Below are positions 35,825 to 45,220 of a stretch of 64,000 nt of DNA, one piece after another. How positions within the stretch are numbered: position 1 is the stretch's first letter; every line of letters starts with the position of its first letter. The notes under the pieces are model-generated. The model was not told where the DNA came from and ran no database searches. It worked only from the letters and a program-made list of their open reading frames with translations. The position numbers were made by a program, and so were the translations under genes. Source of the stretch: an uncultured Collinsella sp. (GTDB taxonomy: Bacteria; Actinomycetota; Coriobacteriia; Coriobacteriales; Coriobacteriaceae); contig CAAEMX010000049.1 of the NCBI GenBank assembly GCA_900757185.1, positions 1 to 64,000 of the forward strand, in the 5' to 3' direction.

Positions 35825-36952
35825 TTAACGTACGATGGTGGTGTCGGAAGTTAACGGAGCCTTGCCCAGCACCAGGATGTTCTCGGGCGTGCCGCGAAGC
35901 TCGGTGTTGATGGGAACCACGTTGTTCTTGTCCAGAATGGCGTTCTCGACGCGAGCGCCGCTCTTGATGACACAGCTCTGGTTGATGATCGAGTTGGTCA
36001 CCGATGCGCCCTCCTCGACCACAACGCCGCGCGACAGGATCGAGTTACGCACGGTGCCCTTGATGATGCAGCCGGCCGAGATGATCGAGTTGCAGGCGTG
36101 GCTGCCGGTCGCATAGCGCGAAGGCGGCACGTCGTGAGCCTTGGTCAGGATCGGGCGCTCGGGATCGAAGAGCTGGTCGGCCACGGTCTGGTCGAGCAGG
36201 TCCATGCTGCGGCGATACAGCGACTTCTCGCTAAACACGCCCACGACCTCGCCCTTGTACTCGTAGCTGCACACGTCGATGTTGCCAAAGTCGCCCTGGA
36301 GTGCCTCGAGCAGGTCTAGATAGTCGGCGGCCTGGTAGTGGTCGATGATCTCGAGTAGCGTCTCGCGGTTGACGATGCAACAGTCCATAGAGGCGTTGTC
36401 GCCGTACACGACGCCGGCGCTCACGCCCGTCAGGCGGCCGTTCTCGTTAATCTCGAGCTTGGTCTCGTCATCGACGTTGCGCGTGGCCTTGCAGTACACC
36501 ACGGTCATCTGGGCACCGGAGTTCTCGTGCGCGTCGATGATGGTGTTGAGGTCCATATTAAAGATGATGTTGGTGCCCATCATCACGACATAGGGCTTGT
36601 CCGAGCGCTGGAACAGCGTCTTGTTGGAGATGATGTCGCGCAGCAGGAAGCGCATACCGCCCTTGGTGGTGCCATACGCGTTGCCGGGCACCATGAACAG
36701 GCCGCCCTTCTTGCGGTCCAGGCCCCAGTCCTTGCCCGAGCCCACGTGGTCGATCAGCGAGCGGTAGTTGCCCGGCATGACGACGCCGACGGTCTTAATG
36801 CCGGCATTCATCATGTTGGACAGCGGAAAGTCGATCAGGCGGTAGCGGCCCAAAAACGGAACGGACGCGATGGGGCGGTCCTTGAGTAGCACGCTGCCGT
36901 AGGTCGAAGAGTAGTTAGCGGTGATATAACCGATGGCCTTGCGATTGATCAT
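35825..36952 (-). CDS. glgD: GlgD, regulatory-type ADP-glucose pyrophosphorylase subunit
   Basis: The 375-residue protein belongs to the sugar nucleotidyltransferase family with a C-terminal left-handed beta-helix. It keeps the fold motifs (RYRLIDFPLSNMMNAGI, then hexapeptide-like repeats) but the N-terminal GGxGxRL loop of the catalytic subunit is replaced by ITANYSSTYGS, as in GlgD. It forms a mixed enzyme with GlgC. The Met complementary to 36950-36952 is used; an AAGGGGG site lies upstream. It starts four bases after the glgC stop. Confidence 0.92.
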   Translation of the reverse strand: MINRKAIGYITANYSSTYGSVLLKDRPIASVPFLGRYRLIDFPLSNMMNAGIKTVGVVMPGNYRSLIDHVGSGKDWGLDRKKGGLFMVPGNAYGTTKGGMRFLLRDIISNKTLFQRSDKPYVVMMGTNIIFNMDLNTIIDAHENSGAQMTVVYCKATRNVDDETKLEINENGRLTGVSAGVVYGDNASMDCCIVNRETLLEIIDHYQAADYLDLLEALQGDFGNIDVCSYEYKGEVVGVFSEKSLYRRSMDLLDQTVADQLFDPERPILTKAHDVPPSRYATGSHACNSIISAGCIIKGTVRNSILSRGVVVEEGASVTNSIINQSCVIKSGARVENAILDKNNVVPINTELRGTPENILVLGKAPLTSDTTIVR

Positions 36953-36956
36953 CGGA

Positions 36957-38105
36957 TCATTCCCCCTTCCCGATAACGACGTCATTTCCAACGACGGCCG
37001 TATCCTTGGTGGTATCGACAGAGCCGAGCTTCACGCCCTCTTCGACCGTGGAGTTTTCGCCCAAAATAGCGCGGCAGATGTGCGCGCCGCTCTTAACGTG
37101 CGCACCCGGCAGCAGCACGGAGTCCTCGACCACGGCGCGCTCCTCGATGATGACATCGGTCGAAAGGATCGAGTGGCGAGCGGTGCCGTAGATCTTGCAG
37201 CCGTTGGAGACCAGGCAGTCGTCCAGGCGGCCGTCCGGGCCAATGTAGTGCGGCGGACGCGTGGTGATGTTGGACATGATGGGGAAGTTCTTGTCAAACA
37301 GATCGAACTCGGGGTTGTTGCCCAGCAGGTCCATCGAGGTCTCGTGGAAGCTGGCGATGGTGCCGACGTCCTTCCAAAAGCCGTGGAACTCGTAGCTGTA
37401 CAGGCGCTTGTTCTCGCCGAGTAGCTTGGGGATGATGTCCTTGCCAAAGTCGTGGCTCGAGCGCTGGTCCAGAGCGTCCTCCTCGAGCGCCTCGATCAGC
37501 ACGTCGGCCGAGAAGATGTAGATGCCCATGGACGCAAGGTTCGAATCGGGCTTCTCGGGCTTCTCGGTGAACTTGGTGATGCGGCCGTCCTCGGGGTCGG
37601 TGGTCAGGATGCCAAAGCGGCTGGCCTCCTCCCACGGCACGGGCATAACGCTCACCGTGAGGTCGGCGTTGTTCTCAATGTGTGTCTTGAGCATCTTGCG
37701 GTAGTCCATGCGATATAGGTGATCGCCCGAAAGAATCAGGACGTACTTGGGGTCGTTGGCCTTGATGTAGTCGAGGTTCTGCGTAATGGCGTCGGCCGTG
37801 CCCGCATACCAGGCGCCGCCGGTCTGCGTCTCGTACGGCGGCAGGATCGACACGCCGCCGTCGCGGCTGTCCAGGTCCCATGCCTCGCCGGAGCCCACGT
37901 AGGCATGCAGCAGGTAGGGGCGGTACTGCGTCAGAACGCCCACCGTGTCGATGCCCGAGTTGGAGCAGTTGGACAGCGAAAAGTCGATAATGCGGAACTT
38001 GCCACCAAAGCTAACCGCCGGCTTGGCGATCTTTTGGGTGAGTGCCCCCAATCGGCTGCCCTGTCCTCCTGCGAGGAGCATCGCGATGCATTCTTTCTTA
38101 CTCAT
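36957..38105 (-). CDS. glgC: GlgC, ADP-glucose pyrophosphorylase catalytic subunit
   Basis: GlgC makes ADP-glucose, the committed step of glycogen synthesis. The 382-residue protein has AMLLAGGQGSRLGALT at the N-terminus, KPAVSFGGKFRIIDF, the ATP/sugar motifs SGDHLYRMDY and FTEKP, and the C-terminal beta-helix. An ATCGATG-rich leader with AGAAGGAGAAATCG precedes the ATG. It lies between glgP and glgD. Confidence 0.95.
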   Translation of the reverse strand: MSKKECIAMLLAGGQGSRLGALTQKIAKPAVSFGGKFRIIDFSLSNCSNSGIDTVGVLTQYRPYLLHAYVGSGEAWDLDSRDGGVSILPPYETQTGGAWYAGTADAITQNLDYIKANDPKYVLILSGDHLYRMDYRKMLKTHIENNADLTVSVMPVPWEEASRFGILTTDPEDGRITKFTEKPEKPDSNLASMGIYIFSADVLIEALEEDALDQRSSHDFGKDIIPKLLGENKRLYSYEFHGFWKDVGTIASFHETSMDLLGNNPEFDLFDKNFPIMSNITTRPPHYIGPDGRLDDCLVSNGCKIYGTARHSILSTDVIIEERAVVEDSVLLPGAHVKSGAHICRAILGENSTVEEGVKLGSVDTTKDTAVVGNDVVIGKGE

Positions 38106-38145
38106 CGATTTCTCCTTCTGTCATCGATGTTCCTAAACCCATTAG

Positions 38146-38176
38146 CGACGGGCGCGGCGCAATGTCACGCCCGTCG
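38146..38176 (-). other. Stem-loop between glgP and glgC
   Basis: CGACGGGCG pairs with CGCCCGTCG around 13 bases in the 108-base gap. No T-run follows, so it may be an RNA stability or processing element. Confidence 0.45.
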
Positions 38177-38213
38177 AGTAATGCCGTGCTGGCATAGGGG
38201 AGCTCGCGCGCCT

Positions 38214-40640
38214 TTACGCGTGCCAGATCTCGTCGCGGTACTCGCGAATGGTGCGGTCGCTCGAGAACCAGCCGCTCGAGGCAGTGTTGAGCAGGGCCTT
38301 GCGGTTCCAGGTCTCCTGGTCGCCGTAGCTGCCGGTGAGCTTCTCCCACGCATCCACGTAACTGCGGAAGTCTGCCATGACCAGGTCGGGGTCGTTGTTG
38401 TTCATGAGCTCGTTGTAGATGCTCTCGAAGTTGCCCGAGAGGCCGGCAAACGTGTTGTCCTTGAGCTCGTCCATCACGCGGCCCAGACGCTCACGATCAC
38501 TGTTGAGGGTATCCCACGCAAAGTAGCTGTTCGACGCCCAGAGCTGCTCGACCTCGGGAGCGGTCAGGCCAAAGATGGCCTCGTTCTCGCGGCCGGCCAA
38601 GTCGGCGATCTCGATGTTGGCGCCGTCGAGGGTGCCCAGCGTTATGGCGCCGTTCATCATGAGCTTCATGTTGGACGTGCCCGAGGCCTCCTTGCCGGCT
38701 GTGGAGATCTGCTCCGAGATCTCGGCGGCAGGGTAGATGAGCTGGGCGTTGCTCACGCGGAAGTTGGGGATAAAGCAGACCTTCATGACCTCGTTGACGC
38801 GGGCGTCGTTGTTGATGACGTCGGCCACGGAGTTAATGAGGCGGATGGTCTCCTTGGCAAAGGTGTAGCTCGAGGCAGCCTTGCCGCTAAAGATAAAGGT
38901 CGTCGGCGTCACGTGGAAGTTGGGATCGGCGATGCGACGGTTGTAGATGTCCATCACCTTCATGATGTTCATGAGCTGGCGCTTGTAGGCATGGAAGCGC
39001 TTGACCTGAACATCGAAGACGGTGTTGGGGTCAATGACCAGACCGGTCTCGGCCTTAACGTAGGCGGCCAGGCGCTCCTTGTTGGCGCGCTTGGAGGCAC
39101 CCACGGCCTTCAGGAACTCGGTGTCGTCCTTAAACTCTTTGAGCTTCTCCAGCTCAAAGGCGTCCTTCAGCCAGCCGTCGCCAATGGCATCGGTGACGAG
39201 CTTGGCGTAGGTGGGGTTGGCCTCGGCAAAGAAACGACGATGCGAGATGCCGTTGGTCTTGTTGTTGAACTTCTCGGGCGTCAGGGCATAGAAGTCCTTG
39301 AGGACGATGTTCTTGATGATGTCGGAGTGGATCTTGGCCACGCCGTTGACGCTGTGGCTGCAGATCACGGACAGGTTGGCCATGCGAATCTCGCCGTCCC
39401 ACAGGATGGCGGTCTGGCGCAGACGCTCCTGCCAGCCCTCCTGCGTGGTGTCGAACGACTCGTGCCAACGACGGCTGATCTCGTCGATGATCTGGTACAC
39501 GCGGGGGAGGAGCTTGGAGAACGTGCCGATGGGCCACTTCTCCAGAGCCTCGGGCAGGATGGTGTGGTTAGTGTAGCTCACGACCTGCGTCACGATGTTC
39601 CAGGCGTCATCCCACTCGAGCTTCTTCTCGTCGATGAGGATGCGCATGAGCTCGGGGCCGCACATGGCGGGGTGCGTGTCGTTGGTGTGGATGGCCACAA
39701 ACTGCGGCAGCAGCTCCCAGTTGGCGCCGTGCTCCTTCTCAAAGGTGTCGAGCAGGCTGTAGATGCCGGCCGAAACAAACAGGTACTCCTGCTTCAGGCG
39801 CAGCAGACGGCCGTGCTCGCCGGCATCGTTGGGGTAGAGGATGGCGCTGATGGCCTCGGCCTCGGCGCGCTCGGCATCGGCCAGGGCGTAGTCGCCTCGG
39901 TTGAAGGCCTCCAGGTCAAAGTGCTCCTCGACCGGCTCGGCGGCCCAGACGCGCAGCTTGTTGACGGTCTCGCCGGCATAGCCCACAACGGGGATGTCAT
40001 AAGGGACGGCCAGGATGTCCTGCGTGTCCACCGTGCGGTAGAACGTGCGGCCGTTCTCCTCAAAGCCCTCGACATGGCCACCAAACTTGATGGTCACGGC
40101 CTTGTCCTGACGACGGACCTCCCAGGGATAGCCGTGGGTGAGCCACTCGTCGGTGGCCTCGACCTGGCTGCCGTTGACGATCTCCTGCTTAAACAGGCCG
40201 TAGCGGTAGCGCATGCCGTTGCCGTAGCCGGCGATGCCCTCGGCTGCCATGGAATCCAGGAAGCATGCGGCCAGACGGCCCAGGCCACCGTTGCCCAGGG
40301 CCGGGTCGGGCTCCTGGTTCTCGATGACGGACAGGTCAAAGCCCATGTCGTCGAGCGCCTCTGCGACCATGTCGCGCACGCCAAAGTTGAGCAGGTAGTT
40401 GTCGAGCAGGCGGCCGATCAAAAACTCAATCGAGAAGTAGTACACGCGCTTCTTGCCCTCGGCGGTGACGCGGGCGTCGCTCTTGGTGGCAACGGTGCGC
40501 GCCTTCTCGGCCACGAGCTTGGCCAGGGCATTAAAGCGGTCGAGGTCGCTCGCGGCCTCGACGCTCTTGCCGCTGATGCTCATGACGGCATCGCGATAGA
40601 GCTCGGTAAACTCCTGCTTGTTGTCGAAGATCTTATTCAT
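38214..40640 (-). CDS. glgP: GlgP, glycogen phosphorylase
   Basis: GlgP releases glucose-1-phosphate from glycogen ends. The 808-residue GT35 enzyme has NGGLGRLAACFLDSMA, a TNHTILPEALEKWP segment, and the PLP site EASGTSNMKLMMNGA with the PLP-bound lysine. The Met complementary to 40638-40640 is chosen since AAAGGA lies at normal spacing; the longer frame runs into the upstream gap. Breakdown and synthesis enzymes therefore share one operon. Confidence 0.95.
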   Translation of the reverse strand: MNKIFDNKQEFTELYRDAVMSISGKSVEAASDLDRFNALAKLVAEKARTVATKSDARVTAEGKKRVYYFSIEFLIGRLLDNYLLNFGVRDMVAEALDDMGFDLSVIENQEPDPALGNGGLGRLAACFLDSMAAEGIAGYGNGMRYRYGLFKQEIVNGSQVEATDEWLTHGYPWEVRRQDKAVTIKFGGHVEGFEENGRTFYRTVDTQDILAVPYDIPVVGYAGETVNKLRVWAAEPVEEHFDLEAFNRGDYALADAERAEAEAISAILYPNDAGEHGRLLRLKQEYLFVSAGIYSLLDTFEKEHGANWELLPQFVAIHTNDTHPAMCGPELMRILIDEKKLEWDDAWNIVTQVVSYTNHTILPEALEKWPIGTFSKLLPRVYQIIDEISRRWHESFDTTQEGWQERLRQTAILWDGEIRMANLSVICSHSVNGVAKIHSDIIKNIVLKDFYALTPEKFNNKTNGISHRRFFAEANPTYAKLVTDAIGDGWLKDAFELEKLKEFKDDTEFLKAVGASKRANKERLAAYVKAETGLVIDPNTVFDVQVKRFHAYKRQLMNIMKVMDIYNRRIADPNFHVTPTTFIFSGKAASSYTFAKETIRLINSVADVINNDARVNEVMKVCFIPNFRVSNAQLIYPAAEISEQISTAGKEASGTSNMKLMMNGAITLGTLDGANIEIADLAGRENEAIFGLTAPEVEQLWASNSYFAWDTLNSDRERLGRVMDELKDNTFAGLSGNFESIYNELMNNNDPDLVMADFRSYVDAWEKLTGSYGDQETWNRKALLNTASSGWFSSDRTIREYRDEIWHA

Positions 40641-40713
40641 ACGTTCCTTTCCCCCGGGGATGTTTCTCCCGGAACGGTTATGACTCATATCCTACGCCCC
40701 GGCGGGGCGGGTG

Positions 40714-40725
40714 ATTACAGCTGTA
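40714..40725. promoter_or_regulatory. 12-bp palindrome TTACAGCTGTAA upstream of glgP
   Basis: A perfect palindrome in the 94-base gap between glgB and glgP, 74 bases before the glgP start. It may be an operator; no binding protein can be named. Confidence 0.3.
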
Positions 40726-40734
40726 ACGGCTTTG

Positions 40735-42993
40735 TTACGCATCCTTGGCAGACGGCTTAACAGAAGCAGACTTGGCCTTGGTAGCGGCCTTTTTGGCAGC
40801 CGGCTTCTTGGCCGCGGTAGCTTTAGCAGCGGGCTTTGCGTCAGCCTTTGCCTTCGCCTTAGCCGGAGCCTTCTTGGCTGCCGCGGTCTTGGGCTTCACC
40901 GAGGACGCATGCTTGCGCGTCGCCTTCTTGGGAGCCTCCACCACCGGCGGCTTATAGCTGCTGGGACCGCGGCGCTTAAGCACCACGCCAGCCAGCCCGG
41001 GCACCTTAATCTCAATGGAGTCCATCTGCCCGTTCCAGGGATAGGGCTCGCTCGAGCAGGTGTAAGGTTCCTCGCCGGCATAGCCGCTGCCGCCAAACTC
41101 GGGACGGTCGGAGTCGAAGATGACCTCCCAGTCGCCCTCGCGCGGCACGCCCACGCGGAAGCTCTCGTAGCTCGCCGGGTCAAAGTTGATCAGGATCACC
41201 AGGTCGTCATCGACGTCCTCGCCCTGGCGCACAAAGCTCACGATGGACTGCTTGGAGTTATCCGCGTCGATCCAGGTAAAGCCGTCATCGGTGTAGCCGC
41301 GCTCGTACAGGGCGGGCTCGGCGGTGTACAGGTGATTGAGCGCTTTAATGAACGCCTGATGATGACGGTGGGTCTCATACTCCTCGGTCAGGAACCACTG
41401 AATGGACTCGTAATAGCGCCACTCGATAAACTGGCCGATCTCGTTGCCCATAAAGTTGAGCTTGGCACCGGGGTGCGTCATCTGGTAGAAGGCCAGCGTG
41501 CGCAGGCCGGCAAACTGGCGCCACCAGTCGCCCGGCATGCGGCCGATCAGCGAACACTTGCCGTGCACGACTTCGTCGTGGCTGAGCGGGCAAATAAAGT
41601 TCTCGGTAAAGGCGTACATGATGGAGAACGTGAGCAGCCCGTGGTTGCCGGGACGCCACGGAAAATCGGTCTGCATATAGTGCAGGGTGTCGTTCATCCA
41701 GCCCATGTCCCACTTGTAGTGGAAGCCCAGGCCGCCGTCCTGCGGCGGATAGGTCACGAGCGGCCACGCGGTGGACTCCTCGGCCATCATCATCACGTCG
41801 GGGTAATGAGCCTCCACGGCGCAGTTGACCTGACGGATAAACGCGCTGGCGTCAAGGTCCTCCTCGGTACCGTACTTGTTGAACTTCTTTTGGCCCGGAT
41901 CGTCGATACCAAAGTTGAGGTACAGCATGCTGGACACGCCGTCCATGCGAATGCCGTCCACGTGGAAGTTCTCGAGCCAATACAGCACGTTGGAGACCAG
42001 GAAGGAGCGGACCTCGCCGCGGGCGAAGTCGAACTTGTGCGTGCCCCAGTTGGGGTGAATCTCGTGCTCAAACAGCATGTGGCCGTTAAAGGTGGCAAGG
42101 CCGTGGGAGTCGGCGCAAAAACCGCCGGGCACCCAGTCCATGATTACGCCGATGCCTGCCTCGTGGCATGCATCGATAAAGTGCATGAGCTGCTGCGGGT
42201 TGCCGTAGCGCGACGTGGCGGCGTAGTAGCCGGTCGTCTGGTAGCCCCAGGAGCCATCGAAGGGATGCTCCATGAGCGGCATGACCTCGATATGCGTGTA
42301 GCCCATGTCGCGCACGTAGTCCACGAGCTCCACCGACAGGTCTTCGTAGGTGTAGAACTCGCCGCGCTGCGCAGGGAAGGGATCCATGGGACCGGGGTAG
42401 TTGCCGTACTCATCCGGCTCGCCCTGCGGCGCGTCGCCGTGGCGCTTCCACGAGCCAATATGCACCTCGTAGATGTTAAGGGGTTGCGACATGTGGTTGT
42501 GGCCGGCGCGGCGCTTGAGCCATGCGGCGTCGTTCCACTTATAGCCGTCGAGGGTCCACAGCACGCTGGCGGTACCCGGAGGGCACTCGGCCTTAAAGGC
42601 ATACGGATCGGCCTTGTAGAGCTTCTCGCCCTCGTTGGTCTCGATAAGGTACTTATAGAGCTGGCCTTGCTCTGCGCCAGGAATAAAGCCTTCCCAGATA
42701 GCGCTCGTATGCACGGGCACCAGCGGGTTGGCTTCCTCATCCCAGTCGTTAAATTCGCCAATGACATGAACGCTCTTTACGTCGGGCGCCCAAACGCAAA
42801 AGCGCCAGCCGCGCGTACGGTTCTGCGTGTCGGGGTGCGCGCCCATCTTTTCCCAGCTGCGCTCCCACATACCAATGCCAAATAGATAGACATCGTCCTT
42901 GGAGAGCTCCGGCGCGTGCGGGGCGGCTTTACGGGTAGCGGGCTTTTTGGTTGCTGGCTTTAGCTTTGTATCGCTCACGTTTGATCCCATCAT
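40735..42993 (-). CDS. glgB: GlgB, 1,4-alpha-glucan branching enzyme with basic N- and C-terminal tails
   Basis: GlgB introduces alpha-1,6 branches. The 752-residue protein has a CBM48 domain (about 45-150), a GH13 barrel with GIRMDGVSSM (nucleophile, about 349), AEESTAWP (acid, about 404) and PLSHDEVVHGK (about 472), and the C-terminal amylase domain. Residues about 683-752 are a Lys/Ala-rich tail (KPKTAAAKKAPAKAKAKAD and similar); residues 10-20 contain a short PATKKPATRKAA stretch of the same style. The start is uncertain: ATGs at 42993 and 42990 and a GTG nine to twelve bases further in lack a strong ribosome site. It is the first gene of the - strand glycogen run. Confidence 0.93.
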   Translation of the reverse strand: MMGSNVSDTKLKPATKKPATRKAAPHAPELSKDDVYLFGIGMWERSWEKMGAHPDTQNRTRGWRFCVWAPDVKSVHVIGEFNDWDEEANPLVPVHTSAIWEGFIPGAEQGQLYKYLIETNEGEKLYKADPYAFKAECPPGTASVLWTLDGYKWNDAAWLKRRAGHNHMSQPLNIYEVHIGSWKRHGDAPQGEPDEYGNYPGPMDPFPAQRGEFYTYEDLSVELVDYVRDMGYTHIEVMPLMEHPFDGSWGYQTTGYYAATSRYGNPQQLMHFIDACHEAGIGVIMDWVPGGFCADSHGLATFNGHMLFEHEIHPNWGTHKFDFARGEVRSFLVSNVLYWLENFHVDGIRMDGVSSMLYLNFGIDDPGQKKFNKYGTEEDLDASAFIRQVNCAVEAHYPDVMMMAEESTAWPLVTYPPQDGGLGFHYKWDMGWMNDTLHYMQTDFPWRPGNHGLLTFSIMYAFTENFICPLSHDEVVHGKCSLIGRMPGDWWRQFAGLRTLAFYQMTHPGAKLNFMGNEIGQFIEWRYYESIQWFLTEEYETHRHHQAFIKALNHLYTAEPALYERGYTDDGFTWIDADNSKQSIVSFVRQGEDVDDDLVILINFDPASYESFRVGVPREGDWEVIFDSDRPEFGGSGYAGEEPYTCSSEPYPWNGQMDSIEIKVPGLAGVVLKRRGPSSYKPPVVEAPKKATRKHASSVKPKTAAAKKAPAKAKAKADAKPAAKATAAKKPAAKKAATKAKSASVKPSAKDA

Positions 42994-43214
42994 GACGCGG
43001 CAGCGTGTTGCCTTGGTGACTAGATGCGAAAGGTCCAAGGCTGCACGAATCGAAGGGACGGCGATAGTTCTATGATTCGTTCCACCTCGCGTGCTCGGTG
43101 GAACTTTCGGCACGAAATACGATAACACCTGTTCGTTGCTTTTATGGAGAAAAGTGGATTTGCGGAGGTGTTTAATCGGCGAGCGCCATGTTTAGACCAC
43201 TGGCAGAATTGCGA

Positions 43215-43302
43215 TGGTAAAACTCTTGACAGTTTTACCAATTAGGGTTTCAAGATTGTTAGTTTGACGTTTGGTAAAACGTTTTTAGCAGGTTGTTTAC
43301 CA
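43215..43302. promoter_or_regulatory. Cluster of TGGTAAAAC operator-like sites between glgB and a HAD gene
   Basis: TGGTAAAACT at 43215-43224 and AGTTTTACCA at 43231-43240 form a perfect 10-bp inverted repeat with TTGACA-like sequence inside. A further TTGGTAAAACGTTTTTAGCA at 43271-43290 is a near-palindrome centred on CG, as in LacI-family operators, and GTTTACCA is at 43295-43302. The 331-bp gap is between divergent genes, so either or both may be controlled. Confidence 0.6.
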
Positions 43303-43324
43303 TTTGACATCGAAAGGTTCGTTT

Positions 43325-44014
43325 ATGTCCCAGACCGCCGCCCACAATGTCGCTTTTATTTTCGATTGCGACGGCACACTGGTTAATAGCACCCCCGTTT
43401 GGGCGTATGCCCAGCCCGAGTTATTGCACCGCCACGGTGTTGACGTGACGGTCGACGATTTTGCCCAGTTTGAGCATTTGTCGCTCGAGGACGAGTGCCA
43501 GGCCTACCACGACACCTGGGCCATTGGCGCGAATGGCGAGGAGCTGTACCGCGAGCTGAGCGACATCCTGATCGATGGCTATTCCAAGGTGCCGCCGCGC
43601 GAGGGTCTGCTTGCTTTTTTGAAGCAGGCGAAGGCCGCCGGCATTGCCATGTGCGTGGCCACTTCCACGCCGACCGAGCTGGTTACGTCAGCGCTTGCGG
43701 GCGCCGGGCTCGATGCCTACATGGAGTTTGTGACCACCACGGGCGAGGCGGGGCGCTCCAAGCAGTTCTCCGACGTATACGAGCTTGCGTTGCGCCGCCT
43801 TGAGGAGCGCCATGGGCACAAGTTTGAGCGCACATGGGTATTTGAGGACGCCGTCTTTGGCCTAAAGAGTTCTGGCGCCGCCGGCTTTAAGCGTGTAGGC
43901 ATCTATGACCCGCACGGCCGCATGAAGCGCGACGAGGTGCGTGCCAACTGCGACATCTTTATCGATAGTTACGAGGACCCTGACCTGGCCCGCGTGCTTG
44001 CGTTTGAGGGCTAG
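43325..44014 (+). CDS. HAD-superfamily hydrolase (beta-phosphoglucomutase/phosphatase type)
   Basis: The 229-residue protein has FDCDGTLVNS as motif I near residue 13, a helical cap, motif II TSTPTELV, a conserved Lys in the following region and motif III WVFEDAVFGLKSSGAAG. This is the subclass containing beta-phosphoglucomutase and sugar phosphatases. The ATG at 43325 follows GAAAGG. Shared operator-like sites with glgB hint at a sugar-phosphate role, but the substrate is not known. Confidence 0.85.
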   Translation: MSQTAAHNVAFIFDCDGTLVNSTPVWAYAQPELLHRHGVDVTVDDFAQFEHLSLEDECQAYHDTWAIGANGEELYRELSDILIDGYSKVPPREGLLAFLKQAKAAGIAMCVATSTPTELVTSALAGAGLDAYMEFVTTTGEAGRSKQFSDVYELALRRLEERHGHKFERTWVFEDAVFGLKSSGAAGFKRVGIYDPHGRMKRDEVRANCDIFIDSYEDPDLARVLAFEG

Positions 44015-44023
44015 GCGAGGGCC

Positions 44024-44665
44024 GTGGCTTGCAAAGTATTAGTGGTTTGCGGCTCGCCCGTGGTGGCGAGCGAGGATCTGCTGCGTCAACTGGCAGGGGA
44101 GTGCGACCACATCGTAGCTGTGGACCGCGGGCTCGACGCGCTGCTGGGCGCGGGGCTAGGCTGCGATGTCTACGTGGGCGACGCCGACACCGTAAGCGAT
44201 GAGGGACGCGCTCTGGTCGATGCCGCTGTCGATTTTGAAGTGGAACGCCACAACCCCTACAAGGACTATACCGATCTGGCATTGGCGCTCGATTCCGTTC
44301 GCCGCCGCTGGCCGGGTGCCGAAGTGGTTGCGACTTGCGCCACCGGCGGTCGTCCCGACATGGCACTGTCGGTACTGGGCCTGCTCGCGGGATACGTAGA
44401 TGCCCCCGTCTGGATCGCCGAGGATAAGGTGGTCGTCCGCATCCTCCACGCAGGCGAATCATGGACTATTGAGGACGCCGAGGGCAAGACCTTCTCCATC
44501 ATCGCCATAGCCCCCAACACCCAAGTAAGCGAATGCGGCCTAGAATGGGAACTAGACCACAGCCCCCTAGCCCTACTAGCCGACACCGGCATCAGCAACA
44601 TAGTCCGATCCACCGCAGAGATCGAAGTCCACACCGGCACCGCCATCGCTTACCTCTACAAGTAA
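44024..44665 (+). CDS. thiN: Thiamine pyrophosphokinase
   Basis: The enzyme transfers pyrophosphate from ATP to thiamine. The 213-residue protein has VAVDRGLDALL, the metal-binding VGDADTV, the KDYTDLALALD motif (family K-D-x-T-D) and GGRPDMALS. The GTG at 44024 follows a weak GAGGG site and lies nine bases after the HAD gene, so the two are probably co-transcribed. Confidence 0.88.
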   Translation: MACKVLVVCGSPVVASEDLLRQLAGECDHIVAVDRGLDALLGAGLGCDVYVGDADTVSDEGRALVDAAVDFEVERHNPYKDYTDLALALDSVRRRWPGAEVVATCATGGRPDMALSVLGLLAGYVDAPVWIAEDKVVVRILHAGESWTIEDAEGKTFSIIAIAPNTQVSECGLEWELDHSPLALLADTGISNIVRSTAEIEVHTGTAIAYLYK

Positions 44666-44679
44666 GGTCTATCGCATCA

Positions 44680-44752
44680 GGGTTTTATCGGGACGGCGGA
44701 TAGAAATAATCGCTCGAAGAGTGATTATTTCTGCCCCGTCCCAGGAAAACCC
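44680..44752 (+). terminator. Long hairpin after thiN
   Basis: GGGACGGCGG-A-TAGAAATAATC (44690-44711) pairs with GATTATTTCTGCCCCGTCCC (44723-44742), and GGGTTTT/AAAACCC extend it outward. It is 15 bases past the stop. No T-run follows, so it may be a terminator or another intergenic repeat. Confidence 0.5.
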
Positions 44753-44782
44753 GTAAGGCGGAAAATCAATCCAAATTCCCCC

Positions 44783-44811
44783 TTGCATCCCCGCAAACAT
44801 TCCCCTATAGT
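44783..44811 (+). promoter_or_regulatory. Promoter of tRNA-Ala
   Basis: TTGCAT and TATAGT are separated by exactly 17 bases, 14 bases before the tRNA 5' end. This is a good housekeeping-sigma promoter. Confidence 0.8.
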
Positions 44812-44824
44812 ACTACGTCGTCAC

Positions 44825-44900
44825 GGGGGCGTAGCTCAGCTGGGAGAGCGCTTGACTGGCAGTCAAGAGGTCAGGGGTTCGATCCCCCTCGTCTCCACCA
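44825..44900 (+). tRNA. tRNA-Ala (anticodon GGC)
   Basis: The 76-base sequence folds as a full cloverleaf with encoded CCA. The anticodon stem CTTGA/TCAAG encloses the loop CTGGCAG, so the anticodon is GGC (reads GCC). The acceptor stem has the G3-U70 pair that identifies tRNA-Ala. The T-loop is TTCGATC. Confidence 0.97.
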
Positions 44901-44910
44901 TCGTGAATTT

Positions 44911-44941
44911 AAAAGGCCACCGGATACCCGGTGGCCTTTTT
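44911..44941 (+). terminator. Terminator of tRNA-Ala
   Basis: AAAAGGCCACCGG pairs with CCGGTGGCCTTTT and is followed by T residues, ten bases after the tRNA. Confidence 0.9.
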
Positions 44942-45220
44942 CATACCCATCAACCCACAAACCAAAGTGACGCGTGCGCCCGCGCCCACCCCATAAAAAG
45001 TTGCGCAATTACTTTCCCGGTTTTGTGCAAAGTTTGTTAGCCAAGCATAATAGTTTGAGCAATTCACGCCGCCAGCAATACAACTCAGGCAGTGCTCATC
45101 AACCCACACACCCCCATAAACCTGCGGCAATGTGCGTAAGACGGCACAATATCCCCCATAACCACGGCAAATAAACAATATGTTGCTCAACACACCCCAA
45201 AACGTATGAGCCACCTGCTG

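Noticed and set aside
37719..40760. 1013-codon open frame on the + strand, opposite glgC and glgP
   Set aside because: Antisense to two clear genes; the product matches no fold and results from biased codon use.
44783..45040. 85-codon frame over the tRNA
   Set aside because: It is the tRNA-Ala gene and its terminator read as protein.
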